From contig JARGPC010000004.1 of the NCBI GenBank assembly GCA_029212885.1, forward strand, positions 62,001 through 126,000: 64,000 nucleotides of DNA, in the 5' to 3' direction. Below the pieces are notes generated by a model. It was not told the DNA's origin and ran no database searches. It was given only the letters and a program-made list of their open reading frames with translations. This stretch comes from Coxiellaceae bacterium (GTDB lineage Bacteria; Pseudomonadota; Gammaproteobacteria; Coxiellales; Coxiellaceae). The translations under genes were made by a program, and so were the position numbers. Position 1 is the stretch's first letter, and each line of letters begins with the position of its first letter. This document shows positions 36,149 through 44,696 of this stretch, in pieces.

Positions 36149-38020
36149 ATGTGTGGTCGTATTTTAGCTATGTCTATAGCTTCTGCTCTTACTAGCGCTT
36201 GCATTGCGCATACTGTTTTACCCACTTCAACTCACTTATGTTTACCTGATGTTATAGGGTGCGAGGCCAATCAATTAATGTCTTGGTCGCCGCAAGGTGA
36301 TAATGCTAAGTACTACCAGCGTACAACGCCACTCGCTGCGCGTATTCAATTGAATAATCATGCTGGTAATATGGTTCCGTATTTTGGTTTTGATGATAGT
36401 AATACAGCGGCTCAAATTGAGTTTGGTCATCATGTGCCGCAAGAATTAAATTGGCAGTATTTGCAATCGATGGTGTATTTTGGTGGTTCACAAAGTGGTG
36501 GTCAAGTGTTGGCGCCAACGCCGGGTTGGATACATGCGGCGCATCAAAATGGTGTTAAAATTTCTGGTACGATATTTTTCTCGCCACCGGTTTTTGGCGG
36601 TGATAAAGAGTATCAAGCGTTTGATGATATGGTCACACCGGGACCATTACAAACAAAAATAGCTCAGCAGTTGGTGTTATTGGCTGATACGTATGGCTTT
36701 GATGGTTGGTTTATTAATCAAGAAGTCAAAGGCATGACAGCAAAAACAATAAAGGGCATGCAAAGCTTTATTCATCAAGTGCATTTGGCTGACCCTAAGT
36801 TAATTGTTACTTGGTATGATGATTCTGATCCATGGACTTTTTTAAATAACAGCATTAATGATTTGCTGATTGATCCTCAGGACAGTGGTGCGATCTATAA
36901 CCCTGTATTTATTAATTACGGTTGGGGTAATCCGCAGCAATATGTGGCAGCAGCTAACAAAATTAATTATCCCATTAAAGATATTCACTATGGAATTGAT
37001 GTGCCTGATGGCTCGCTCTATGACTGGCCGGCTCAGAAGTCCTATTTTAATCGTGTAATGCCAACCCCAGATGTCGCCTATGGTGCTTTGACTGAGTGGG
37101 ATTATATGGCGATGATCACTAAGACCAATGATGGTAAGCCGGGTAATGAGTCATTAAATCTTATGAATAAAAATGAGCGTGATTTTTGGCTTAATCATAA
37201 AGCACCGATGACGGATGGCGCTAGTAAATTTTTACCGTGGTTTAGTGCGGTAAAGCAATTGCCGTTCAATAGTTATTTTAATACCGGACAAGGCAATGAC
37301 TACTTTATTAATGGTGACGCACAGCAAGTAGGCAGTTGGCATGATATAGGGCAACAGGATATTTTGCCGAGTTGGCAGTTTAGCTTTGATTCGTCGATTC
37401 ATAATCGCAAGATTAGTGTTAATTATGACTATCAACAAGCTTATCAGGGTGGCTCGAGTATGCAGGTGCGTGCTGAGCATATGATGGCGGGTGAGATTAT
37501 AACGGTGCCGCTGTATAAAGCACAATTAAAATTAGCCGCGCATGATATCGTGAAATTTGTTCATGCATCGAATCAGCTTGGACTGAATTCAGCGATATGC
37601 TTTATTATTGATGGCCAGTCGCATTGTGCGATAAAGCGGACGTATCAAGCTGGTCAATGGCAAGGGCAGCACGAAGATTTAAGTCAATTTGCTGGACAGA
37701 CGATTACTGAAGTGGATTTGAAAATACAAGCTAAGCAGATCTTGAATCGTGTTGATTATCATTTAGGTCAAGTGTTTATTGGGTCGCCTTTTGTTAATCC
37801 AGGTGTACCTGCGATACATCCTCAGGTTGAAAACAATTGTCAGCTAGGTTTGGACTGTTTGATTTGGCCTTTGGTGAAAACTGCGGTTAATTATCGTGTG
37901 TATGATGCGCAGCATCATTTTGTTGGTGTGACACATCAAGGGATATTGGCGGTACCACACCGCAATGTTAAGCAAGACTATCAAGTTAAAGCGGTAGCGG
38001 CTGATGGCTCAGTGATGTAA
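36149..38020 (+). CDS. Exported GH85 endo-beta-N-acetylglucosaminidase
   Basis: About 623 aa from ATG 36149, with AAGGGAG upstream (the frame from GTG 36122 has no such site). A signal peptide covers 1-25, possibly lipoprotein-type at Cys22. The GH85 barrel is recognisable: MSWSPQGD near 35, VPYFGFDD, NWQYLQSMVYFGG, GTIFFSPPVFGG, then GFDGWFINQEV with the catalytic N190-x-E192 pair, and LIVTWYDD. The remaining 250 residues contain a beta-sandwich (jelly-roll) region and Fn3-like end. GH85 enzymes cut the chitobiose core of N-glycans, which are abundant in eukaryotic hosts, so this is a host-glycan-directed enzyme. Its end overlaps comF by 12 bases. Confidence 0.82.
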   Translation: MCGRILAMSIASALTSACIAHTVLPTSTHLCLPDVIGCEANQLMSWSPQGDNAKYYQRTTPLAARIQLNNHAGNMVPYFGFDDSNTAAQIEFGHHVPQELNWQYLQSMVYFGGSQSGGQVLAPTPGWIHAAHQNGVKISGTIFFSPPVFGGDKEYQAFDDMVTPGPLQTKIAQQLVLLADTYGFDGWFINQEVKGMTAKTIKGMQSFIHQVHLADPKLIVTWYDDSDPWTFLNNSINDLLIDPQDSGAIYNPVFINYGWGNPQQYVAAANKINYPIKDIHYGIDVPDGSLYDWPAQKSYFNRVMPTPDVAYGALTEWDYMAMITKTNDGKPGNESLNLMNKNERDFWLNHKAPMTDGASKFLPWFSAVKQLPFNSYFNTGQGNDYFINGDAQQVGSWHDIGQQDILPSWQFSFDSSIHNRKISVNYDYQQAYQGGSSMQVRAEHMMAGEIITVPLYKAQLKLAAHDIVKFVHASNQLGLNSAICFIIDGQSHCAIKRTYQAGQWQGQHEDLSQFAGQTITEVDLKIQAKQILNRVDYHLGQVFIGSPFVNPGVPAIHPQVENNCQLGLDCLIWPLVKTAVNYRVYDAQHHFVGVTHQGILAVPHRNVKQDYQVKAVAADGSVM

Positions 38021-38683
38021 AGATGCTCTAGCAATAACATAACAGTCGACCCGTTCAACGCCTTGGCGCTTTAAGCAAGTGGCCAGGGCGTTTAACGTAC
38101 TGCCGGTAGTCATTACATCGTCAACAAGGGCGATATGTTTTTGGGTGATTTTATTGCTAACAGTAAAGGCATGGCGCAGATTGCTTTGTCGTTGTTTGGC
38201 GGTTAGTTCAGATTGTGCGCGGGTAGCTTTGTGGCGTAATACGCAGTGTTTATTATTAGGAATATGAAGCTGTTGACTGATGACTTGTGCCAGAACGCTG
38301 GCTTGATTATAGCCGCGTTGCTTTATGCGTTTATGGTGTAAAGGCACGGCAATGAGCGACTCCGGGAGTTCATCGTTATGTTTAATGGTATCCGCAAGTA
38401 ACCGCCCAACCCATTGGCCAAAGTGCAGTCGTTGTTTGAATTTTAGTTGGGTAATCATCATGCTGATCGGCGCTTGGTAATGAAAGCACGCTTGTGTGTA
38501 ATCAAAGCTCGGAGCAGTGGTTATACAATGCCCGCATAAGCCGGGCGAAAAAGTTGGGTTAGCACAGCAGGGGCAGGCATTCTTAAGCCACGGCAGTTGT
38601 TGATAGCAGGCTTTGCATATCGGTATATGATATCGGCCAGCTTGCTGACAGAATAAACACGCTTGCCAATATTTTATATTCAT
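38009..38683 (-). CDS. comF: ComF-family phosphoribosyltransferase-like protein
   Basis: 224 aa. The N-terminus has Cys pairs for a zinc site (CLFCQQ, ICKAC, CPCC, GLCGHC). The C-terminal PRTase fold carries RGYNQASVLAQ and the PRPP loop VALVDDVMTTGSTL at about residues 187-200. ComF proteins take part in DNA uptake and recombination in competent bacteria. It diverges from bioC, the usual neighbourhood of comF/gntX in gammaproteobacteria being the biotin genes. Confidence 0.9.
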   Translation of the reverse strand: MNIKYWQACLFCQQAGRYHIPICKACYQQLPWLKNACPCCANPTFSPGLCGHCITTAPSFDYTQACFHYQAPISMMITQLKFKQRLHFGQWVGRLLADTIKHNDELPESLIAVPLHHKRIKQRGYNQASVLAQVISQQLHIPNNKHCVLRHKATRAQSELTAKQRQSNLRHAFTVSNKITQKHIALVDDVMTTGSTLNALATCLKRQGVERVDCYVIARASLHH

Positions 38684-38743
38684 TGGGCTATTTTATACTG
38701 TTTAAACCTAGTGCAATACTGTGGTTTTCTGTAGAATGGCGTC

Positions 38744-39583
38744 ATGAAATACAAGCTTATCCAACAACGCGCCAATCGCTTTGCAGCCGACTATGAGAAG
38801 GTGCATTTTTTACAGCAAGAGATGGCGAAACGATTATTGCAGCGGCTGCAGTATGTTCGTTTGCAACCGGATGTTATTGTTGATTTAGGTTGTGCAACCG
38901 GTTGGTTGTCGACAGAGCTGAAGCAGCAATATCCGGATAGTCGTATCATCGCCCTAGATTTTGCCGAACAGCGATTGGTGAATGCTAAACCGTATCCTTG
39001 TGATCCATTGGTGTCAGACATGCATGCGATTGCCTTGCAGGCAGATAGCGTTGATTGCATTGTGGCGAATGACAGTTTGCACTGGGCGATGGAGCCTGCG
39101 ATGGTGATACAAGAATGTATGCGCATATTGAAACCAGGTGGGTTGTTGATGTTTACTACAATAGGTCCTGATACATTGCAGGAATTGCGTTTGGCTTGTC
39201 ATCAGTCGGGGCTGGGTGAGCGTGTGATGCCTTTTATGGATATGCATGATATTGGCGACTTATTAATGCATAATGGTTTTAGTGATCCGGTAATGGACAG
39301 GGAAGAATTGCAGTTGCAGTACCGTTCGATTAAGACCCTGTGTCGTGATGTTCATCGTTTGGCGGTGAGTCAAGTGGCGGATCAGGTGTCAACGGGTTTG
39401 GTTACGCCGCGACAATGGAGCAGTTTAATAGAGTCGTATCCGACCGATCATCCAGAAATTTACCCTTGCACCATTGAGTTGTTGCAAGGTCATGCGTGGA
39501 AATCTGAAGCTGTTGCGGGCTATCGCATGGATCAACAAGGAGAAGTGGCGATCCCCATTTCTAAAATATCAAAATCATCATAG
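38744..39583 (+). CDS. bioC: Malonyl-ACP O-methyltransferase
   Basis: 279 aa, class I SAM methyltransferase. SAM motif DLGCATGWLSTEL at about 47-59, ALDFAEQRL, NDSLHWAMEP, and LKPGGLLMFTTIGPDTLQELR. The following FMDMHDIGDLLMHNGFSDPVMD, split by the rule here at two parts, is specific to BioC, which caps malonyl-ACP to prime pimelate synthesis for biotin. Other bio genes are not in the window. It is followed after seven bases by lplA, pairing two cofactor functions used by carboxylases and dehydrogenases. Confidence 0.8.
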   Translation: MKYKLIQQRANRFAADYEKVHFLQQEMAKRLLQRLQYVRLQPDVIVDLGCATGWLSTELKQQYPDSRIIALDFAEQRLVNAKPYPCDPLVSDMHAIALQADSVDCIVANDSLHWAMEPAMVIQECMRILKPGGLLMFTTIGPDTLQELRLACHQSGLGERVMPFMDMHDIGDLLMHNGFSDPVMDREELQLQYRSIKTLCRDVHRLAVSQVADQVSTGLVTPRQWSSLIESYPTDHPEIYPCTIELLQGHAWKSEAVAGYRMDQQGEVAIPISKISKSS

Positions 39584-39590
39584 GGAAACG

Positions 39591-40607
39591 ATGAACATAC
39601 AGACAAAGATATATGTTTCGGAATCGCATAATCCTTGGTTTAATTTAGCTACTGAAGAGTGGATATTCCAAGATTTAAACGATGTAGATCAAGTGTTGTT
39701 TTTATGGCGAAACAGTGACACGGTGGTGATTGGCCGTTCACAGAATCCATGGTTGGAATGTAACTTAGAAAAGATGAAGCAAGACGATGTGCGCCTGGCG
39801 CGGCGTCAAAGTGGCGGTGGGGCGGTGTATCATGATTTAGGTAATACCAACTTTACCTTTTTATCTAAAAAATCGGGTTATGATAAAAAGCGCAATTTGT
39901 CGATAATAACTTCTGCATTGCAGTCCATAGGTGTTGATACTGAATTTTCTGGTCGCAATGATATTGTGACTTGTGAGGCGGAGCCACGTAAGGTTTCTGG
40001 TAATGCATTTAAAGAAAAAGCCGATCGCGCTTTTCATCACGGCACATTATTATTAGATGCCGATTTGACGCGTTTGAATGATTACCTCAATCCCAATAAA
40101 AAGAAGCTTGAGGCAAAAGGTGTTACTTCGGTTCGTTCGCGTGTGACGAATTTAAAGCAGTTACACGAAGCGATGACGCATGATAATGTTTGTGAACAAA
40201 TCATTGCAAAATTTCGTCAATGTTATGACAGTGATGTCGATATTACATTATTATCACCACAACAATTACAGAAAATCGAAAGTTTAGAAAAGCATTATCA
40301 GCATTTGCAGTCATGGGATTGGTTGTATGGTCAAACACTCGAATTTACTCACCATTTTGATTGCCGGTTTGATTGGGGTGTGGTGGATGTGCAGTTGGTG
40401 GTGAAGAATGGGATGATTGAGCAAGCAAAAATCTATACTGATGCTTTGCAGCCAGAATGGCTGGAAGAATATGCCTTAACCTTACAATCGAGAAGTTATG
40501 ATGAGCCATCCATTGCTGTAGTGAGTCAAATGGTGTTTTCTCATCATTCATCAGAGGCACCTAAAATTAATGACTTTCAAGAGTGGTTTGTTCAACAAAT
40601 ACAATAA
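39591..40607 (+). CDS. lplA: Lipoate-protein ligase A
   Basis: 338 aa from ATG 39591 (GGGAAACG before it); the frame open from 39474 overlaps bioC and is rejected. It activates free lipoate with ATP and attaches it to lipoyl domains such as those of AceF. Motifs: NPWFNLATEEWIF, VVIGRSQNPWLECN, the lipoate-binding RRQSGGGAVYHDLGNTNFTF in two parts, NDIVTCEAEPRKVSGNAFK with catalytic Lys, and HHGTLLLD. The C-terminal accessory domain is present. It implies scavenging of lipoate from the environment or host. Confidence 0.96.
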   Translation: MNIQTKIYVSESHNPWFNLATEEWIFQDLNDVDQVLFLWRNSDTVVIGRSQNPWLECNLEKMKQDDVRLARRQSGGGAVYHDLGNTNFTFLSKKSGYDKKRNLSIITSALQSIGVDTEFSGRNDIVTCEAEPRKVSGNAFKEKADRAFHHGTLLLDADLTRLNDYLNPNKKKLEAKGVTSVRSRVTNLKQLHEAMTHDNVCEQIIAKFRQCYDSDVDITLLSPQQLQKIESLEKHYQHLQSWDWLYGQTLEFTHHFDCRFDWGVVDVQLVVKNGMIEQAKIYTDALQPEWLEEYALTLQSRSYDEPSIAVVSQMVFSHHSSEAPKINDFQEWFVQQIQ

Positions 40608-40618
40608 GGGGGAGTGGC

Positions 40619-41377
40619 ATGGCATTTAAAGATATGTTTTCCGGACATGCGGATGATTATAAGCGTTTTCGTCCAACATACCCTGAGGCATTGTTCTCCT
40701 ATTTAGCTGGTCTGGCACCAAATAAGACGGCTGTTTGGGATTGCGGTACGGGCAATGGTCAGGGCGCTCAGGGTTTGGCGCAGTGCTTTGATCAAGTGAT
40801 TGCAACTGACGCTAGTGCGAAACAGATTGAGCAAGCGGAAGCAGCTGCTAATATTAGTTATCGCGTTGCCACGGCTGAGGGTAGCGGTTTAGATGATGGC
40901 AGTGTGAGTTTGGTTACCGTATTTCAAGCATTGCATTGGTTTGAGCTTGATAAGTTTTATGCTGAAGTAAAGCGTGTTTTACAGCCTAAGGGCGTAATCG
41001 CCATAGTTGGCTATAACACAGCAATCACTGGTATTGAAGGTGTTGATGCAGTCTATCGTGATTTTTGCTTTGATTTTTTATGGCAAAAAGAATGTTGGGC
41101 GATGGAGCGTAAAAGTTTAAATGATAATTACCAAACGATTGAATTCCCTTTCGAGATGATTGCACCGCCATCGTTTCATATTGAAATGCAATGGAATTAT
41201 GAGGATTACTTGAGCTACCTGAATACCTGGTCGGCAGTAAAGGTTTATATTAAAAGGTACAATAAAAACCCGGTTGAATCATTCGTTATACCTAAAATTG
41301 AGCATCTTTGGGTTGATAAAGAGAGGTCTCGAATCGTTAGGTTCCCGCTAATCCTGCGGTTGGGTGAAAATACTTAA
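40619..41377 (+). CDS. Class I SAM-dependent methyltransferase
   Basis: About 252 aa from ATG 40619 (AGGGGGAG nine bases upstream). FSGHADDYKRFRPTYPEALF at the N-terminus and the SAM site VWDCGTGNGQGAQGL near 40-54 match the UbiE/COQ5-like "FS..A..Y...RP.YP" group; VATAEGSGLDDGSV and FQALHWFE follow. Substrate unknown; small-molecule methyltransferases of this type (trans-aconitate or thiol type) are common. It is 11 bases after lplA. Confidence 0.85.
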   Translation: MAFKDMFSGHADDYKRFRPTYPEALFSYLAGLAPNKTAVWDCGTGNGQGAQGLAQCFDQVIATDASAKQIEQAEAAANISYRVATAEGSGLDDGSVSLVTVFQALHWFELDKFYAEVKRVLQPKGVIAIVGYNTAITGIEGVDAVYRDFCFDFLWQKECWAMERKSLNDNYQTIEFPFEMIAPPSFHIEMQWNYEDYLSYLNTWSAVKVYIKRYNKNPVESFVIPKIEHLWVDKERSRIVRFPLILRLGENT

Positions 41378-41495
41378 GTGAATATTAATTGGCTTTCCCG
41401 GTGCTTGTGTTCATCTATTTCATAATGTAATATACAGCTGAAATATAAAACTTTTAGTAATATATATCATATTAAATAAGATGAGGTGAGAGAGA

Positions 41496-41840
41496 ATGCG
41501 TAGAAATAATAGAGGTAATAATGGTTTTGCTGATTGTGCTGATGTTTTGGCGCTCTTTGTGCTTGCGGTCAATGCTGTTGGTGTAGGCGCTTTTTACAAG
41601 TCGCCACACAGTGCTGGTGGTATTGCTGGGCTTGCAGTAGCGGCTGTGGTTGATACGGTTCTGCTTGGTGCTGGGTTATATGGTTTGTATCAATGTTGCA
41701 AGCCGAAACCATCTCAGCAACAGCGAGAATATCATGTGGGTTTGTTGTCTGATGCGGCGTTAGTTACTGCAGGTAAGCCTACTCAGCCGACTGATGTAGA
41801 AGCTGGCGCTTTAGATAGTCGTTTGCTCTATCCACGATAG
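41496..41840 (+). CDS. Unknown two-helix membrane protein
   Basis: 114 aa. Two hydrophobic helices (DVLALFVLAVNAVGVGAFY and GLAVAAVVDTVLLGAGLYGLY) are separated by a short loop, then QCCKPKPSQQQRE at the membrane exit, followed by a tail of about 40 residues with Glu/Leu/Asp. The CC-K pair beside a hydrophobic segment again resembles the Cys-rich motif in the 9-11 kb proteins. AGGTGAGAGAGA precedes the ATG. No family recognised. Confidence 0.62.
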   Translation: MRRNNRGNNGFADCADVLALFVLAVNAVGVGAFYKSPHSAGGIAGLAVAAVVDTVLLGAGLYGLYQCCKPKPSQQQREYHVGLLSDAALVTAGKPTQPTDVEAGALDSRLLYPR

Positions 41841-41854
41841 TCGTAATTATTAAA

Positions 41855-42769
41855 TTAATGCACCCGTTGCGCAAGGTAATGGGTGAGTTTTTGCAGCGCA
41901 TCGGTATTCACGCTTAAGCGTTTAAGCGCATCGATGGCTTGTTGCACATGCTGGTCACGTAATTGCTGTGCTTGTTCAAAACCCAATGTGCTGACATAAG
42001 TCGATTTATTAGCCTGTTGATCGGATTGGCTGGGTTTGCCCAAGGTTTGTGTATCTTGACTAACATCTAAGATGTCATCGTGAATTTGAAAAGCAAGACC
42101 GATGTGTTGACCGTATTGACTCAGTGCATTTAAGGTCAGTGCATCTTCAACGTGCGCGCATTGTGCACCTAATAATATACTGGCTTTAATTAATGCACCG
42201 GTTTTTAATTGATGAATGGTTTGCAGTTCGTCGCTGCTAATGGTTTTATTTTCGGCGTCGATATCTAAGGCTTGACCACCGACCATGCCAGCAGGCCCTA
42301 TCGCTTGAATCAGGGTTAACACCATTTGTAACTGTTGTTCAGCCGTGTGCCACGGGCTATTAATTGCTAGGGTTTCAATGGCGAGGCTTTGTAAGCCGTC
42401 GCCAGCTAGGATAGCCGTTGCTTCATCAAAGGCGATATGACAACTGGGTTGGCCGCGACGAATATCGTCATCGTCCATCGCCGGTAGGTCGTCATGAATC
42501 AATGAGTAGGTATGAATGTATTCAACAGCCATGGCGGCAGCATCGCATGGGCTATTATCGGCATCAAATAGTTCAGCAGTCATATACAGTAAGCAAGGGC
42601 GTAAGCGTTTACCCCCTTGAGCTACGCTGTATCGAATCGCTGTTAATAAATGTGATGGTATCGATTTCGCTTGATCGAGATAGCACAACATGAGTTCATT
42701 TACGCGATCTTGGTATCGTGATAAATGATCTTGAATCAGGTTATCAGTCGTCGGCACTGTCATCATCAA
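41855..42769 (-). CDS. ispA: Farnesyl diphosphate synthase
   Basis: 304 aa (true start is one of three consecutive Met codons at 42769-42763). It condenses IPP with DMAPP/GPP to make farnesyl diphosphate for quinone, undecaprenyl and other isoprenoids. GGKRLRPCL near 52-60; the first Asp-rich motif DDLPAMDDDDIRRG near 93-106; GQALDIDAE; the second, FQIHDDILD, near 225. Overlaps the end of xseB by 26 bases, a classic coupled pair. dxs, often next, is not seen downstream on this strand. Confidence 0.96.
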   Translation of the reverse strand: MMMTVPTTDNLIQDHLSRYQDRVNELMLCYLDQAKSIPSHLLTAIRYSVAQGGKRLRPCLLYMTAELFDADNSPCDAAAMAVEYIHTYSLIHDDLPAMDDDDIRRGQPSCHIAFDEATAILAGDGLQSLAIETLAINSPWHTAEQQLQMVLTLIQAIGPAGMVGGQALDIDAENKTISSDELQTIHQLKTGALIKASILLGAQCAHVEDALTLNALSQYGQHIGLAFQIHDDILDVSQDTQTLGKPSQSDQQANKSTYVSTLGFEQAQQLRDQHVQQAIDALKRLSVNTDALQKLTHYLAQRVH

Positions 42770-42977
42770 AGTCCTGTAAATGATTGTCGATAAGGATCTT
42801 TACTTTTTGCTCGGTTTCGCTGAGTGCTTGTTGGCATTGCTTAACCAGCTTTACACCTTTTTCAAAATGTTTTAATGATTGATCTAAGCTGATGTCGCCG
42901 CATTCCATTTGTTCAATCAAGTTTTCTAAGGCTTCAAGATCTTTTTCAAGGTTTGGTTTTTTTGCGTTGGTGGTCAT
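42744..42977 (-). CDS. xseB: Exodeoxyribonuclease VII small subunit
   Basis: 77 aa, family length. Two-helix protein: LEKDLEALENLIEQMECGDISLDQSLKHFEKG (two parts of the XseB signature), then VKLVKQCQQAL. It binds the catalytic XseA, which is not in the window. An acidic C-terminus (DDDSADD) overlaps the ispA start. Confidence 0.95.
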   Translation of the reverse strand: MTTNAKKPNLEKDLEALENLIEQMECGDISLDQSLKHFEKGVKLVKQCQQALSETEQKVKILIDNHLQDFDDDSADD

Positions 42978-42989
42978 TGGTAACCCCTA

Positions 42990-43850
42990 TTATTCAGCGC
43001 TAAATATATCATCGACGTCGGCACGAGTAAAATCATATGATTTGGCACAAAAATCACAGCTCACTTCTATGGTGTGTTTCTCGGTAAGGATATCATACGA
43101 CTCTTCTTTGCCGAGGGTGATAATCGCATTCTGCATGCGTTCAAGGCTGCAGTCGCAATGAAAGCTGACAGGCTTTTGATCAAATAGGCGAATATCTTGG
43201 CTGCTAAACAGTTGTTGCAGTAATGCTTGGTTGTCTAATGCGCTAAACTGCTCGGTAATGTCTTGATCAGCAAACTTTGCAGTTTCTAAATAAAAATCTT
43301 GTGTGTTTAATGTTTTCTCTGGCGATTGTTCAGGCAGTAGTTGCAATAATAAACCCACCGCTTGTGTGCCATTCGATTGAATCCAAAATTTAGTTGGTAA
43401 TTGTTCCGATTGCATAAAGTAATCTTCCAATGCGCCGGCCACGGTTTGTTGATGTATCGGCACGATGCTTTGGTAGGGTTCGGTTTTATTGTCTTGTAAA
43501 AATGTCATCACTAATTTGCCTTGATCGAGTGTCGATTCTAGGTCGTTAATTTCAACGGTTTCATCCCATTTTGCTAAGCCGGATAGGCCGAGTTGATCAT
43601 TGCACTTAGTGACTAATAAAGAGATGGCGCCTTGGTTTTGTAGCTGGACAATAAGTTTGCCTTTAAATTTCACTGTCGACATCATTAGGGCGGTGGCAGC
43701 CAAGCTTTCGGCCAATAAGCCATTAACAATCGGCGGATATTGGTGCTGCTGCATAATGGTTTGCAGTGATTGATCGAGGCGCACTAAGATGCCGCGAATG
43801 GCCTTGTCCTCGAAGATAAAATGCTGAATGCTATCCTGTTCGTTTGTCAC
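42990..43850 (-). CDS. hslO: Hsp33 redox-regulated chaperone
   Basis: 286 aa. Cytosolic holdase activated by oxidation. The C-terminal zinc switch is intact: HCDCS (Cys-x-Cys) at about 230-234 and CDFC (Cys-x-x-Cys) at about 265-268. The N-terminal domain has IRGILVRLDQSLQTI and GAISLLVTKCNDQLGL. It is 12 bases upstream of xseB on the same strand and may be transcribed with xseB-ispA. The region upstream carries a MITE-like element. Confidence 0.95.
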   Translation of the reverse strand: MTNEQDSIQHFIFEDKAIRGILVRLDQSLQTIMQQHQYPPIVNGLLAESLAATALMMSTVKFKGKLIVQLQNQGAISLLVTKCNDQLGLSGLAKWDETVEINDLESTLDQGKLVMTFLQDNKTEPYQSIVPIHQQTVAGALEDYFMQSEQLPTKFWIQSNGTQAVGLLLQLLPEQSPEKTLNTQDFYLETAKFADQDITEQFSALDNQALLQQLFSSQDIRLFDQKPVSFHCDCSLERMQNAIITLGKEESYDILTEKHTIEVSCDFCAKSYDFTRADVDDIFSAE

Positions 43851-43875
43851 GTTTTGTCACCTTTAGCTGGTTTTT

Positions 43876-44000
43876 CTAGAGTTACGTGAAAAGTTGACTT
43901 GCAAGGCAAATACGAGCGAGTAACCGGAGTTTACTAGTGCGTAAATGAGGATTATGAGCGAATATTTAACGCAGCAGGTCACTTTCTCACGTAATTCTAG
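43876..44000. mobile_element. 125-bp element with long inverted ends (MITE-like)
   Basis: CTAGAGTTACGTGAAAAGT (left, 43876-43898 in full) is matched by the complement of the right end, 43978-44000 (CTAGAATTACGTGAGAAAG). The two 23-base arms agree at about 18-19 positions. The 79-base interior has no gene. Structure fits a non-autonomous transposable element or large hairpin; no target duplication is clear. It fills most of the space between hslO and the divergent rlpA-like gene. Confidence 0.7.
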
Positions 44001-44089
44001 GCTGTGACATGGTATCAGGTTTTCCCTATGAAGCAATCTTTGTTAAAATGCTGTGCAATATTGAATGAAAGAGTAAAGGGTGAGAGTCA

Positions 44090-44527
44090 GTGAGTAGAGT
44101 TATTGCTGTGTTAGTAGCAGCTGCAATGTTATTTATGTCGCAAATGTCATTTGCGGCCAAGCGCAAGCATTATGCCTATGGTTATCGTGTTAAGGGTAAG
44201 TATTATCGTGTATTAACACGACGCAGTGCACATCATTATAAAAAGCGTGGTATTGCCTCGTGGTATGGCCCAGGTTTTCAAGGCAGGCGAGCAGCCAATG
44301 GTAAGCGTTACAATATGTATGCGATGACAGCTGCCAGTAAAGAGTTACCATTGGGTAGCATGGTTAAGGTTACTAACTTGCGTAATCATCGTTCAGTCGT
44401 GGTAAAAATCACTGATCGCGGCCCATTCGTTGGTAAGCGATTAATTGATTTATCATACTCGGCGGCTAGAAAGCTGCATTCAGTTAGTCGTGGCGCTGTG
44501 CGCGTTGAAGTGGCTACGTTGGCGTAA
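44090..44527 (+). CDS. RlpA-like double-psi beta-barrel protein
   Basis: 145 aa from GTG 44090. Signal peptide at 1-23 (MLFMSQMSFAA). The barrel has GIASWYGPGFQGRRAANGK, YNMYAMTAASKELPLG, VKVTNLRNHRSVVVKI and TDRGPFVGKRLIDLSYSAA. RlpA proteins are lytic transglycosylases acting on glycan strands lacking stem peptides. Here the Glu of the usual NGE is Lys, and the His of TAAH is Ser, positions reported as needed for activity in P. aeruginosa RlpA (from memory), so it may be inactive or binding-only. No SPOR domain and no lipobox. Confidence 0.85.
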   Translation: MSRVIAVLVAAAMLFMSQMSFAAKRKHYAYGYRVKGKYYRVLTRRSAHHYKKRGIASWYGPGFQGRRAANGKRYNMYAMTAASKELPLGSMVKVTNLRNHRSVVVKITDRGPFVGKRLIDLSYSAARKLHSVSRGAVRVEVATLA

Positions 44528-44603
44528 GTTCCTCTATTGGTAGTAAAAATCGATACATGAATTATTCCTTAAGGTTTTAGATCGCACCATCATTATAAAT
44601 AGG

Positions 44604-44632
44604 TTGAATATTATTTTTTCTTGTTATATAAT
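44604..44632 (+). promoter_or_regulatory. Strong sigma-70 promoter for the 44697 gene
   Basis: TTGAAT (44604-44609), 17-base spacer, perfect TATAAT (44627-44632), about 65 bases ahead of the ankyrin gene start. Confidence 0.7.
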
Positions 44633-44696
44633 CCCATCCATCTAGATCTCTGGTTGTAAGTATTGCTGCGTGTAATAGTTACAGTAAGAGGTAAGT

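Noticed and set aside
39474-39590. Longer N-terminus for lplA
   Set aside because: Overlaps bioC by over 100 bases and lies before the conserved LplA start.
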